Source of the DNA: Byssochlamys sp. IMV 00236 | Taxonomy: Eukaryota > Ascomycota > Eurotiomycetes > Eurotiales > Thermoascaceae | NCBI GenBank assembly: GCA_001931875.2 | Contig: MSJH02000819.1 | Location: forward strand, 248,001 to 312,000 | Direction: 5' to 3' | DNA: 64,000 nt | Shown here: in pieces, positions 11,149 to 22,122 of the stretch | Numbering within the stretch: the stretch's first letter is position 1 | How the letters are laid out: each line of letters begins with the position of its first letter | The notes under the pieces: model-generated | What the model was told of the DNA's origin: nothing | The model's database searches: none | Seen by the model: the letters and a program-made list of their open reading frames with translations, nothing else | Position numbers and translations under genes: made by a program

Positions 11149-12007
11149 CTACCAACTCTCCTTGTGGACTGCCAGCTGTTTCCCGCTGCGATAGTTGGTT
11201 GCCATGAAAAATAGGCATTCTTTCAGGCTGACGTCCTCAGAACGAGGGGTCGATATGGTTCGGTGAAAAACAACGGGTGACACTTGGAAGGTGAAAGTAT
11301 GGCTCCGCTTGAGGAAGACTGTCTGTTGGTAAGTCGTGAAAAACCCATATGCGGTTTTGTAGTCATCCATATATCTCGCAAGTTGTCCTGTCCCGCAATT
11401 TAATTTTTAGCTATGAAGTATGTCCGAGATAATAATCCTTACCTAGTAGGCGAGCAAGCTGTGCCTTGTCCATTTCCTCGAGATCCGTGGTCCAGTATGT
11501 CTTTACTTCCCCGACCACGCGAATCTCTCCTGGGTTTCCATAACATTGGATTGTGATATCCGGTACAGGCCCGGGCTGATCACCAAGAGTACATGTTCCT
11601 GCCTGAGGGTCACCGAAAGCCAGACCCATGCTGCGTAGAGTTGCAGACAGAGCTTCCGATATATGCTGGACAAAGCGGCTAAATTCACCGTTCTCGTTGC
11701 CAACGATGTACTGCTCCGATTGAACAGTTGGGGGGAGCGGCCGAGGAATGCCGTAATGCTGAACAGATTGTTCTCTCACTAGCTGATAGAAGTCTCTCCA
11801 TGGGGATATTTGATCAGCCGAGAGATAATATGGTTGGCGTGACGGTCCCGTTCCAAAGCCAGGCCGTTTTTTAGGTCTGGCAATGCAGACCAGATCTCTG
11901 CTCCTGCCATTCGTACGGCTTCCTCTTATAGTATTAAATCCGTCCAGCTTATGAGCACTGAGTAACCGTGAACTCGGATTGGATTGTCTTGCAAGGTTAG
12001 GAGAGTT
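11149..12007 (-). pseudogene. PD-(D/E)XK nuclease-like protein, start missing
   Basis: An open frame from 12007 to 11443 continues, through a clean 55-nt intron (11388-11442), into 11387-11149; together about 267 residues. The conserved core has VPDITIQC followed 14 residues later by GEVKTYW, a P-D...E-x-K arrangement like the catalytic motif of restriction-endonuclease-fold proteins. Other marked segments are SRQPYYLSADQISPWRDF, QHYGIP, QLARYMDDYKTAYGFF and VSLKECLFFM. No in-frame ATG occurs before the middle of exon 1 and a TAA closes the frame upstream, so either a 5' exon is unrecognised or the start has been lost. The family is common, variable and uncharacterised in filamentous fungi. 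Nuclease assignment is inference from the motif spacing. Confidence 0.5.
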
Positions 12008-12936
12008 TTAGAGTATAGCTTTCTCTGTAAGAGAAGTCGAATCCTTAATCTATGCGGAATATTACCTTCAGCATAGTGAATCTATCAGTGAATAATAGTC
12101 TCGCCAGAGTACAATAACATGTTATTCCTATTTAGGTTACGTCTGTTGAGCCCTGACGGAATCTACCTACACAGCTGAACTTGGATTCATCTAGCAACTA
12201 GCTCAGCCTATTTATCCCTGTAGATGGAGGAGCTAGAAAGGCGTGGGAGAAACCCGACAGCAGATCTGCCTGTAGGCAGATCCCGACAAGAGATATCCTT
12301 ATTGTAATATACGCCTAGAGAGAATGTAAGTTTCCTGTATCATTCCTGTAGTATCCGTCAGCGCCTCTTTACTGTGGCGTAAGACGATAATGGATATACA
12401 GGTTCACTAGCTGTGATTTTTCGAATCAAGATAATAACTTTTTGTGTAGTAATTTTAAATTATAGAATATAGTAGCTCTAGCAGTGCTCGAATTAATTAT
12501 ACTTAGCATAATAGTCGTTTTCATTATTTTGCTATTAAATTCTATTAAACTATTATTAAGAAATGCTTTTAGTCTATTCTTTAGCCAATAGTACTCAAGT
12601 AGTCTCTTTAAGTTCCATGCTTGTCCATCGTCAGCAACTCTGAAGCCATCACGAATTTTGAAAGTAGCGACGTATGTATAACTTTTCGTTTCCTACAGGC
12701 GATAGAGTCTTAGCGTCGTACAGGGAAAATAATCGGGCAATGGAAGCTGAATGTCGGAAACATCGTAGTAAGGAAGCATTCTCTAGCCCATCAAGAACAA
12801 ATCATTATCGCCGCCCTCCGCCTAGAGATAACAATGTGAGACGGTAGAAGAAAAAAAAAAGAAAAAAAAAAAAAAACGAGAATGGCTATTTAGCACGGAT
12901 TTGAAAACATGGACTAATTCTAATTGTGTTAGTGAG
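12008..12936. other. AT-rich gene-free stretch with hairpin and poly-A
   Basis: No gene. It contains a perfect 8-bp inverted repeat with 4-nt loop (12263-12282), a strongly AT-rich block (about 12400-12620), and an A-run broken by one G (12851-12876). The composition fits decayed, possibly RIP-mutated repeat DNA. Confidence 0.5.
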
Positions 12937-13824
12937 TCAGGCGAGATAGTCGTCACCGGGATCGCAACTCCAATGACATGTGGGCAGTGAGCAATTAATG
13001 GGCATACTCACATATTCGCCACGCCAACACTTCTTGATTATTGTTTCAAAGGGAATATCTTTAACATGTGGGAACGAGTCCGGTCCAGGACAACAGAGGT
13101 CATGGTCCTCAGAACCGAAGAAATAGTACTTATGGACATGAAAGGATGCAATAGAGTAGAGGATCCAACCGAAATGTAGTATCTCAACATGAACGTCCAA
13201 GCCCTTTTTGTTTGCAGGAGTCATGTCAATATCAAGTGGTAATAGAATGGACTGCCCAAAATATGCAACTTTAAGCTGCTCACCCAGGATCAAGATATTG
13301 CGAAGAACAATATCATCCACAAATATCTTGCGAGAGTGGACATGAGCAAAGTCTCAATAATACTTGACATGCATTTTATTTTCAAGGAATCCTTGCGCTC
13401 CGGATGGGTTTCAAGCTAGGACTCAAGATCTCCTTCTGCACTGGCTCTCAATCCCATACTGGGACGTTTGAAAGTAAGGAATAATCCTTTTATTGCTGTC
13501 CAGGCTTTCAAAGACTTGGATCCCGTTCTCCAAGGTTTGCCGACTTATTTGGCTCGTATATGCCAGATCGTCGAGGTCTTTGATCTGCCCAGGTTGATAT
13601 TGCTTAGCTTGTTTAACACCCTTGCCTTCTCCCATATCAAGAACAACCCCAGTCATGCTAGACCTAATTTCTGGGAGATTGCGACTAGGATCGTTGGGGG
13701 ATGGAGAAGGTTGAGTATTGCGAGAGTGTCCAGGCTTGTCCGTTTGAGCATTCAGAGAAGATCCACATCTCGTTTCAATTGTTTGAAGGGGTTGATCTTC
13801 AGGATTATCAAGCTGTAAATTTCC
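12937..13824 (-). pseudogene. Kinase-like protein pseudogene (frameshifts and stop)
   Basis: The minus strand encodes pieces of one kinase-like protein in different frames. N-terminal low-complexity and early-lobe sequence runs from about 13824 to 13455 (segments QAKQYQPGQIKDLDDLAY and NKRIIPYFQTSQYGIE). The frame then shifts; the next piece (AEGDLES) runs into TAG, and its continuation (LETHPERKDSLKIKCM) shifts again near 13353. The last piece, 13320-12937, has VDDIVLRNILIL, a catalytic-loop-like stretch; VAYFGQSILLPL, where the Asp of a DFG motif is replaced; and a C-lobe IIKKCWRGEYVSM. Two frame changes and one stop in a coherent protein make this a broken gene. It is related in type, not clearly by close identity, to the kinase-like gene at 9726-10528. 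Confidence 0.7.
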
Positions 13825-15085
13825 GATAATCTAAAGGAGTAATTTAGCAAGAGAAGATAAAGAGAACTTCATCAAGCTAACCTTTGACTCGTCCAACTCC
13901 CGGGGTGCATAAGGAAAAGAGATATCACAGAGCTAGCTGTGAATTTTAGAGAGTACCATGATTGTTGCAGGTAAGCGTAGAAGAAGGTGTCCACAAAAAA
14001 TGATAAACAGCTCGGGACAGAGATACTCATGGTACATCTCTCAATATTTCATAATGTCTCGGCGCCGCTGATGGCTTGATAAACAACACTGTCCCTAGAT
14101 CAAGATCCGGTAATTTCACTCCTATCTTCTCTCAAGAGAGCGGATAGGGGTGATAAAAACACTTAGATTAAAGCTCAAACTGCACAGAATTGCGCAGTGC
14201 AAGCCTGCTAGACCATGCGAGACACAGAATTAGATTCTTATAGAGCAAACCCTCATTAGTCTCAGACCCTCTCTATTGTTCCTCACAGAATCCAGGCTCT
14301 AAAAGACATGATGATGATAACTAAGAAAAGCAAATGGCGCACTTCATATTAGTGAATGCACATGCGCCTATTATAGCAGGGGTATATGTCTTTTGTAAAT
14401 ATCTATTGGTGTAGCAACTCATTAGGCGATAATGGCAACATATTAGCTAATAAGTGCTCACTGAACACAACAAAATCGCCTTCATTGCCAAGGAAATACA
14501 ATATGATGGAGAACTATTTAACATGGCAACTGATAGCGAGTAGTGCATAGTTGAGGCGGTTAGATACTATTAACTTAGCATGCATAGCAGCTCCGTGTAT
14601 GTAGAGAGTAAAGGCGCTTACATCTATATTTCAGGGCACGCGAATACTAGGTTTATGAATAATGGCACTTCTCTGGAATCACGTGTGTAGAGTAAAAATA
14701 ATGGTCTCTAAGAGGAAACGCGGGAAGTTGATCCGTATACCCTTTCAATTGGTACCAGCAAGAATGTAGGAGTTGTGACTAGGCAAAGCACGCAATCCGG
14801 CGCAACTCTTAGATTACCACGACTTCGATCACCATCGATCTGAGATATCCGCAACCCCTCCTTGCCAAGTCTATAATAGCAAACCTCCTTCCAAGTATAG
14901 ACTTAATACTGGGCTTAATGCTTTTCTAGGGGCGTATTCATCGGCTATATCCGCCTCGCTGTCCTAGGTATATAAATCGCAATGGTGTCGCTGTGGTGGA
15001 AGAAGATCGGAAAGCAGCCAGGGCCTGAGGAGACTTTACCACTCTTAACGCAAGTAAAACTGCAAGCGCATTACATAGAGATACG
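13825..15085. other. AT-rich intergenic, no gene recognised
   Basis: About 1.26 kb between the kinase-like pseudogene and the Dal5-type transporter. Frames are short and broken. It forms the right part of the decayed island. Confidence 0.5.
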
Positions 15086-17180
15086 ATGGGGAAAAAAGAA
15101 ACTGACATTTTCGTCAATGCGGGCAGTGGGCCAAACCCCAATGAGCAGAAATCCAGCGTTACTACAGTCGAGCCTCAAGAGGAGGAGGAGCATGATAATG
15201 AGAAGAACCCTTTTCTCAATCCAGAAGCTGCAGAATACTGGAGAAAAGTGTATGAGAATTGCCAGTACGAATGTCGGCATGTCTTCGATCCTCATATTAC
15301 CTGGTCAGAAGAAGAAGAGAAACGACTGGTTCGGAAGCTGGATTGGAGGGTTTGTTTATGGGCTGTACGTTTGAATCCTATCCAAAAACAGTGCTAGAAC
15401 ATACACATACTAACTGAGGTGATAACTATAGTGCGTAATGTTTTTCGGACTTCAAGTCGATCGAGGGAACCTTACGCAGGCAGTCTCTGACACTTTTCTG
15501 GATGATTTGAAATTAAACACAAACGGTAAGATATTGAACCATTTCGTTAGTATTCTGATTCAAGGCGCAATTATATCTCTGGTAGGAATTGTGCACACTG
15601 TTACTTCGAGAGCACCTCGAAATCTCTTTCAGGGAAAATTGCCAAACTAGCCCGTCTGAATAACCATTTCAAATAGCGAAGCTGACTGTCTACCAGACTA
15701 CAACACGGGCAATACTGTATTCCGTTTATCTTTCCTCGTTGCCGAATTACCATCGCAAATTGTGTCTAAGAAGCTCGGTCCCGACCGGTGGATTCCGATC
15801 CAAATGGTTCTGTGGTCTATCGTGGCCATATCCCAATGTGCTTTGAAAGGGCGAACATCGTTTCTAGCCACACGTGCGCTATTAGGGATTCTTGAAGTCA
15901 GTTACCGTCCCAGACGCATGCTCTATATGAAGTCACTGACCTCTATAGGGCGGATTTATACCAGATATTGTTCTCTGGCTCTCCTATTTCTATACATCCC
16001 GGGAGCTCCCAATCCGATTAAGGTACGACTTGTCATTATTAATAGCTCTAGACCCTAGCTGACTCATTGACAAGCTTATTCTGGACGAGCCTTTCTGTTA
16101 CATCCATTGTTACTTCGCTCCTAGCCTTTGCAATCTTGCACTTAGGAGGAACCAATGGCTGGGCAGGCTGGCGGTGGCTGTTCATGATCGAGGGCCTAAT
16201 CACCCTATGCATAGGACTTGCCACATTTTTTATGATGCCTGCATCCGCAGTTCAAACAAAGACATGGTTCCGTCCACATGGATGGTTTTCTGATAGAGAA
16301 ACCTCCATCGTCGTGAACCGGGTGCTTCGTGATGACCCCTCGAAAGGCGACATGCACAACCGTCAAGCCATCACACCAGCGAGGCTGTGGGCCGCAGCTA
16401 CTGACTATCACCTATGGCCTCTCTACTTAATCGGTTTTATCGCGTACATACCACAATCCCCACCGAGTGCTTATTTTACGCTTACCCTCCGCTCTGTCGG
16501 GTTCAGCAAATTCACAACAAATTTGCTTACGATCCCGTCAAGTGTGTTCCACATATGCACATTGATAAGCCTTACATACCTGTCCGAGAGGCTCAACGAA
16601 AGATCTCTCGTTGCTATGCTTCAAGCCGTTTGGACACTGCCATGCGTGCTGGCTCTAAGGTTCTGGCCAGGGCTGGTCACGAATGCTTGGGGAACCTATG
16701 CTTTGGTAACCGTTCTCTTGAGTTACCCATATTGTCATGGTGAGTGGGAATTTATCTTGGAATACCTATATCCAAATACTAATATCATTGGAGCAATTCT
16801 TGTGGGATGGACGTCAAAGAATTCAAATAATGTCGGGACGCGCTCTGTGTCAGCAGCGCTATATAATGTGAGTAATGATAACCCGAGTTATTGCTCTTCG
16901 TGTCTAACAATGTCAGATGGCCGTCCAAGCAGGCGATGTTGGCGCCTATTTTATCTATCGAGATGACGATAAGCCCAAATATAGACGAGGAAACACCAAT
17001 CTCGTGATCATCAATATCGTGGTCATATTTGTTTTCCTTGGAGCCAAAGCCTACTATGTATACCAGAATCGGAGGAGGGACAGGATCTGGAACGCCATGA
17101 CCAAAGAGGAACGGAACGCATACATTAAGAATACAGAGATAAAAGGGAGCAAGAGACTGGATTTCAGATTTGCTCATTGA
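15086..17180 (+). CDS. MFS anion:cation symporter (Dal5/allantoate permease type)
   Basis: Seven exons rebuilt in frame: 15086-15364, 15432-15525, 15697-15896, 15949-16022, 16075-16739, 16794-16867, 16917-17180; 549 aa. Expected role: proton-coupled uptake of a carboxylate- or vitamin-type solute (allantoate, pantothenate or nicotinate relatives) at the plasma membrane. Signatures: an acidic N-terminus followed by [13 protein letters not shown], then [16 protein letters not shown], the TM4-5 region [27 protein letters not shown] in the TM6 region, a central cytoplasmic loop with [12 protein letters not shown], and the C-terminal [20 protein letters not shown] signature of this family. Introns of 52-171 nt. 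Despite its decayed surroundings the gene is fully open. Substrate cannot be told from sequence. Confidence 0.87.
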
Positions 17181-17469
17181 CCAAGCAGGGTGGGGGTCAA
17201 CTCGGAAAGAGTATTGTCCCTACCCCTCTTCTTCTTTTTTCCCTTTTTTAGTTTCTTGTCCCCTTCCTCGCCAATATCTTACAATAACGTCTAATTTCAT
17301 TTATCTCCCAAACACATGCATCTATCGCCAAGCGAGTAGAGTGAGTGATCATCATCCCATCTAGACATAAATGCCTTTTCATTTATAACACATAAATATG
17401 GGGCATACAGCTCGGCGTGGGTAGCTCTATATACAACATGTGCCTTACAAGTAGTAAGCAAACTTTATC

Positions 17470-18537
17470 TCAAAAATTTCCTATCTCTGCTGATGGCCGG
17501 GTACTGTTGAGTGGGCGAGAGGCTAAAATCGCAAGCGAGGAGATCGACAGAAGTGACTCAACATCCGTACTACCATTTGCCGCAAGAGTACCGGTATCAT
17601 CCTTTTTCCACTGGAGCTGATACACGCGTTCTGCCATTCCGGTGGCATGGACTATCCGTGCAATGATGGCATGAGTCTCAAGAAGTATTGGGTCCGGAAC
17701 CGCATACGGTGTGTTGTGGTTCTCGAACTTCACTTTCTCGATGCCTCGTACTAGAAAGGTTTGCGCTTGGCGTGGCTTGTAATTCTTGAGTGTGTACACA
17801 TCCTGCTGATTGGTAGCTTCCAGAGCAATGGTAAATCGACCAAACATCGAGTGTAGGCCCGGATCCAGCGTCATTGCGTTTCGAGGCTCGTTTATTGACT
17901 GCTGAGTAAAGCCGATTCGTTGGCTCAATGATGGAAAGCAATGGTTCAGGTTAACCCATATTTGCGCCTTAACACGTTGTTCGGATTCTGATCGCCAGTG
18001 TCCCAACGAAAAAGGGATGATGTGGGCGCACTCGGTCATTGTGACCGGATCATCACCGCTGGGAGCGGCCTTTTCGTCCAACAGACCACTAAGAACACAT
18101 CTGTTGCCGTCCCGTTCCAAACAGACTCCTTCGAGCCAGCTCTGTTCATTTCGCGAGGAGGGTTCGACCAATTGAGATTGCATGTCCTCAACCGCACCCT
18201 CAAATCCGAGACGTGGGGAGGGAGTAATCGTTGCGGGAGTTTTAGAACGCGTTAACATTGGGACTAGTAGACCTTGGGAGAGCGAGCGTGCCAACTGATA
18301 TATCTCATTATCGTCGTTGCATCGCTTGATGTCCTTTAGCAAGAGATCAAGCCCATCTTTGGGCAGGTTGTCGAGAAATGCTCTCAGTATCAGAGTTGTA
18401 TCATCACTCTCGTCTTTCGCCGTGTAGTGTTCGAGCCTGTACATACATTCTTGCTCGATGATCCTCGAATCTTCTGAGCCGATAACACTGATCTCTTCGC
18501 TGCAAGGAGAGAGGGCATTCTGATCTTGGGGTTCCAT
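17470..18537 (-). CDS. Fungal HNH endonuclease-domain protein
   Basis: Single exon, 355 aa from ATG 18537 (codons upstream are open but lack ATG). A central HNH-type domain is visible: RDGNRCVLSG at residues 142-151 and ECAHIIPFSL at 169-178. In these fungal HNH proteins the cysteine pair and the His-Ile-Ile-Pro segment form the metal-binding and catalytic core. The N-terminal 130 residues are helical and acidic; the C-terminal part (NAMTLDPGLHSMFG, YKPRQAQTFLVRG) is conserved in the family as a beta-rich tail. Function in fungi is unknown; these proteins are numerous, variable between strains, and are not obviously part of a mobile element. No inteins or homing context seen. Confidence 0.8.
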   Translation of the reverse strand: MEPQDQNALSPCSEEISVIGSEDSRIIEQECMYRLEHYTAKDESDDTTLILRAFLDNLPKDGLDLLLKDIKRCNDDNEIYQLARSLSQGLLVPMLTRSKTPATITPSPRLGFEGAVEDMQSQLVEPSSRNEQSWLEGVCLERDGNRCVLSGLLDEKAAPSGDDPVTMTECAHIIPFSLGHWRSESEQRVKAQIWVNLNHCFPSLSQRIGFTQQSINEPRNAMTLDPGLHSMFGRFTIALEATNQQDVYTLKNYKPRQAQTFLVRGIEKVKFENHNTPYAVPDPILLETHAIIARIVHATGMAERVYQLQWKKDDTGTLAANGSTDVESLLSISSLAILASRPLNSTRPSAEIGNF

Positions 18538-18991
18538 TTCCGTTTCCCATGTATGTCTCGAAAAGTTGAGGAATGACACAAACTCCGTCGAGAGTTCAAC
18601 ACTGGTTTTGACTTAATCCTCAGTCAGAAGCGTAGGAGCAAGTCAGATGAAGGATGAGAGAGAGCCAAACAAGAGAATGGACAGAGACAGGAGAGGATAT
18701 AAGGAGGAAAGTGAGTGAAAGACACAATGGGAATGGATGCTACTAAACTACTTAGGGAAGCGACGTACCGCGCCGTACAGAGAGAGCTCCGGGTCTACCT
18801 ACGTATATCCATGACACAGGCATCTTCTTTCTTTCTAGGTTAGACTATTTAGTCCTATAGGTATTTACACTAGCTTAGAAAGATAAACAAAACAACTTCC
18901 GCTATGTAAATAGAGAATGCTCTATATGCATAATTTTGGACATACAATTTCAGACAAAGTAAGAGAAAAGAAATAAGACGACCAACAGGAT
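18538..18991. other. Intergenic, upstream of HNH gene
   Basis: 454 bases, purine-rich near 18640-18730. Serves as 5' region of the HNH gene and 3' flank of the next minus-strand gene. Nothing else seen. Confidence 0.5.
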
Positions 18992-19777
18992 TTAAAGACG
19001 AAGCAGTGTCTTAAATTCATAGAAATCTTCTTTCCATTCTATGGCGCCAACTTTTTCCAAGTCCTCAATAAATTCCTCCATTGAAGTTTCGTTGCCCTTC
19101 GATAAATGCCTCCATTCGGCCTTCCTTGCATCCCGCCATAAATGCAGCCACAGCACTAATTGGGCTTTTTGTCCATGCAAATCTTCTATCTGAGTAGCCC
19201 ATGATTGAGCAGGAATATGTGTTTGCACTGACAGATTTCGCGGCATACTAAATCCGAGGGCAGGCGGGAGCATCCCCTTTAGGCTAGTAATCTGGGCCTG
19301 TTGGGCTTGTGTCATAGGTGCTGGAAAGTAGACCCAAAATAATTGGGTGAATGATCGAGGTAATGCGCGAAACCATATTGTACCTTTGGGGATAGTCTCA
19401 TAAGAGACAAGGGGTATTATTCCTATACTGGCAAGACTCTCCGTATAAAGCTGGGCTGAAGGGGACGCCATAAAATCCCTTAGTTCTGAGGTAGTGTGCC
19501 ATACTACAAGCACAAATTAGTCTATGTATAAATAACTGGATCACTCAAGGGATAACATACATGTTGCTAGAATGACGAGATCAGTACTTCCCTGCACTTT
19601 GGCCCATACTGTGCTTTTGTGGCCTTCGGCGTGAAGTAGCGGTTGGAAATATCCAGCCCAATGGTCAGTGTCCAGCTCCACCCCCAAAGGCACTTGGAGC
19701 TTGGTCCAAACAACTTTGGGGCCATTTGGGTAGGTAAGAAATCTTATCCGGCCGTCAATCGTCCTAGAAGAATCCAT
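18992..19777 (-). CDS. Hypothetical protein, possible dimeric alpha/beta-barrel fold
   Basis: Two exons, 19777-19561 and 19503-18992, with a 57-nt intron; 242 aa. The junction restores VILAT-LWHTTSELRDFM, showing a continuous protein. No known catalytic motif. Sequences such as WAKVQGSTDLVILATLW and FMASPSAQLY resemble the repeating strand-helix pattern of antibiotic-biosynthesis-monooxygenase-like (ABM) proteins, with a second similar half later (QIEDLHGQKAQLVLWLHLW). That assignment is tentative. The protein has many tryptophans and no signal peptide. I do not assign a reaction. Confidence 0.7.
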
Positions 19778-20286
19778 TTCTTGAGAATCTCCGAGATGAT
19801 CAAGAGGAGAAATTTCCTGGAAGTGGTCTTAGTTCCAACTTCGAATATATATAGATGCTGGGCACCTGTATCACGTGTCCGTGCTACTGAACTTTAACTT
19901 GGTTGGATCCTGAAGCTTGCTTGATTGAATCTAGTGGCTAGGCGAACCTATATCTCCTATATCTATAGTATTCTCCCGGCTTCCTAGATTAGTAATAAGC
20001 AAGCTTTCAGATAGATTAGATTAGCTCGTCGAGCCCCTAGCTAGGTAGTTGCTCAATCAAGTATCTTTATTAGCTCCAAGATTAAATTTCCGTACAAAGT
20101 ACCCTGGGGGTGCGCAAATGGTGATCGGCACTATTTTCATCGTGATATAGAAAGGCCAAGCAAAAGCCAAGAAGATGCCCAGAAAATGCCTTCAAAGTAC
20201 ATCTACAAGGTCCTTGGATTTGGATTAGTATTTAAAATGCACAAAAGCGAAAAGGATGGGTTCGTTACAGGCCATCGCGATATTCA
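19778..20286. other. Divergent intergenic region, AT-rich
   Basis: 509 bases between divergent genes. The middle (about 19960-20060) is AT-rich and CTAG/TAGCT rich, typical of decayed DNA. No gene seen. Confidence 0.5.
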
Positions 20287-22002
20287 ATGAAGCCATTCTA
20301 TCTTTTCATGGGAGCGGCCCTCGCGGGCGCTGCTCGGCTCCCAAAGTTGCAGGACTTTGATGCCCTTGGCGCTTGGTTCCAGGAAGTCGATGCTATTAAC
20401 AGCACGACTGCTCTGAATGCAACACGCAATGGCGCCATGAACACTTCAATTGCCATTGTTGGAGGTGGCATCTCGGGTCTCGCTACAGCACTTATGCTAG
20501 ACAGCGTTGGTGTGCACAACTGGGAGATCATAGAGGCCAGTGACCGTGTCGGAGGTCGATTCCGGACGAAGTTCATTGCCGATACGCAAGAATGGGCAGA
20601 GATGGGACCCATGAGATTGCCTGTGCGTGTGCATTATAACGATGGGGAGACTATCGAGTACGCGGACCACGCGATGGTATTCCAGCTTGCAAATTTGTTG
20701 AATGAGATGAACGGAAATGACGAGAAATGGAAAATCGATTTTATTCCATGGATTCAACAACATCCGAACGAGTTGCTGGCCTTGGGAACAGGGAGACTTC
20801 CAGATGGTCGGATTCCGACTCGGGCCGAAGTCGAACAGGACCCAAATTTGAAGCAGCCAGCTCCTATGTCGACTGCAGAGTACAGGCGGACTAAGAATCT
20901 AATGGACGATATCTTAAAACGTACGGAGAAGCTGAAAGCCGTACAACGTGATGTCTGGCGCGAACATCGAGTGGCAATGGATCAAGGTCTGGATGACTGG
21001 AGCGAACAGGCCATGATGCGGCATGTGTTTGATGCAAGTGAGAATATCACAGACGCCATTTGGACAGACAGTGACTATGATGTCTTTTGGGATGAACTGC
21101 ACCATAACTCCAATCTCGAGTTGGATGGAAGTGCTGGGACTCCGGGCAAAACGGAATGGGCTTGCATTGATCGTGGCTTCAACCGACTCTCTGACGCTTT
21201 CATCCCCCATGTCAAAGACAGACTAATTCTGGAACGGAAGATTCGCAAGCTAGAGCCTGTCACCAGTCCAGCTGGACGGACACAGACCAAGCTATCATGG
21301 TATCCATCTGTCACTAACCGCACATATGAGAGCAAGGCTTATGATTACACGATCATGGCAGTGCCTTTCACAATGACACGCTTCATGGATCTCCCCAAAT
21401 TCTCGTCAGTTTTGGACCGTGCAATCAGCGAAGCAGGCCTGCGCTTTAAGTCGGCGTGCAAAGTCGCCTTACTCTTCTCGGAGCGATTTTGGGAGAAAGG
21501 AGAGCGTCCTATATTCGGCGGAAAATCGACACCACCAAGCGATGCTATAGGGGCTCTCTATTATCCAGTATACGGCTTGAACGAGTCTCGTCCCGGTCTC
21601 ATCATGCACTACCGCGGCGGAGACTGGAGTGACAGATTCGTCAGTTTCTCGGATGAAGAGTATGTCCAGACTGTACTGGATGCAATTGTTGCCTTACACG
21701 GCGAACAAGCTCGACAGCTATACACAGGACACTATGAACGCCTCTGTTGGTTGCAGGATGAGCATACTGCAACATCATGGTGTCGCCCAGATATAGAGCA
21801 GCATCGTTTGTACATCCCAGCATATCATCAAATCGAGCACAACACCATTTTTATCGGCGAGCATACAGCACCGACGCATGCATGGGTGAGCAGTTCATTG
21901 CATTCCGCGGTTCGTGGTTGTGTGCAGCTATTGTTGGATTTGGGGTTAGTGGACGAAGCAAAGAAACTTAATAGACAGTGGATGGGAAGGTGGATCCATT
22001 AG
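20287..22002 (+). CDS. Secreted L-amino-acid oxidase-like flavoenzyme
   Basis: Single exon, 571 aa. An N-terminal signal peptide (MKPFYLFMGAALAGAARL) suggests secretion. The dinucleotide-binding motif follows at about residues 56-84 (IAIVGGGISGLATAL, then the ribose-binding Glu in IIEASDRVGGR). The flavin monoamine-oxidase fold continues to a C-terminal FAD motif (IFIGEHTAPTHAWVSSSLHSAV). Expected reaction: oxidative deamination of L-amino acids to 2-oxo acids with release of ammonia and hydrogen peroxide. Asn-X-Ser/Thr sites near the N-terminus (NST, NATR, NTS) fit a glycosylated extracellular protein. It converges with the sulfurtransferase gene 120 bases downstream. Substrate range is not readable; phenylalanine-type oxidases are also in this family. 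Confidence 0.85.
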   Translation: MKPFYLFMGAALAGAARLPKLQDFDALGAWFQEVDAINSTTALNATRNGAMNTSIAIVGGGISGLATALMLDSVGVHNWEIIEASDRVGGRFRTKFIADTQEWAEMGPMRLPVRVHYNDGETIEYADHAMVFQLANLLNEMNGNDEKWKIDFIPWIQQHPNELLALGTGRLPDGRIPTRAEVEQDPNLKQPAPMSTAEYRRTKNLMDDILKRTEKLKAVQRDVWREHRVAMDQGLDDWSEQAMMRHVFDASENITDAIWTDSDYDVFWDELHHNSNLELDGSAGTPGKTEWACIDRGFNRLSDAFIPHVKDRLILERKIRKLEPVTSPAGRTQTKLSWYPSVTNRTYESKAYDYTIMAVPFTMTRFMDLPKFSSVLDRAISEAGLRFKSACKVALLFSERFWEKGERPIFGGKSTPPSDAIGALYYPVYGLNESRPGLIMHYRGGDWSDRFVSFSDEEYVQTVLDAIVALHGEQARQLYTGHYERLCWLQDEHTATSWCRPDIEQHRLYIPAYHQIEHNTIFIGEHTAPTHAWVSSSLHSAVRGCVQLLLDLGLVDEAKKLNRQWMGRWIH

Positions 22003-22122
22003 ATAGTCAATGGTCTCTTGTCTGCTTAACTCCACAGAATAGTCAGTATGGGCCTGAAACCTATCTGACCGGGGCTTAATATAGACGCTGCGGATGGCGG
22101 TATCATTGAAACGATAATAAAA

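Noticed and set aside
17470..18537. HNH protein as part of a homing or mobile element
   Set aside because: No intron, intein or terminal repeats surround it; fungal HNH proteins of this kind usually stand alone.
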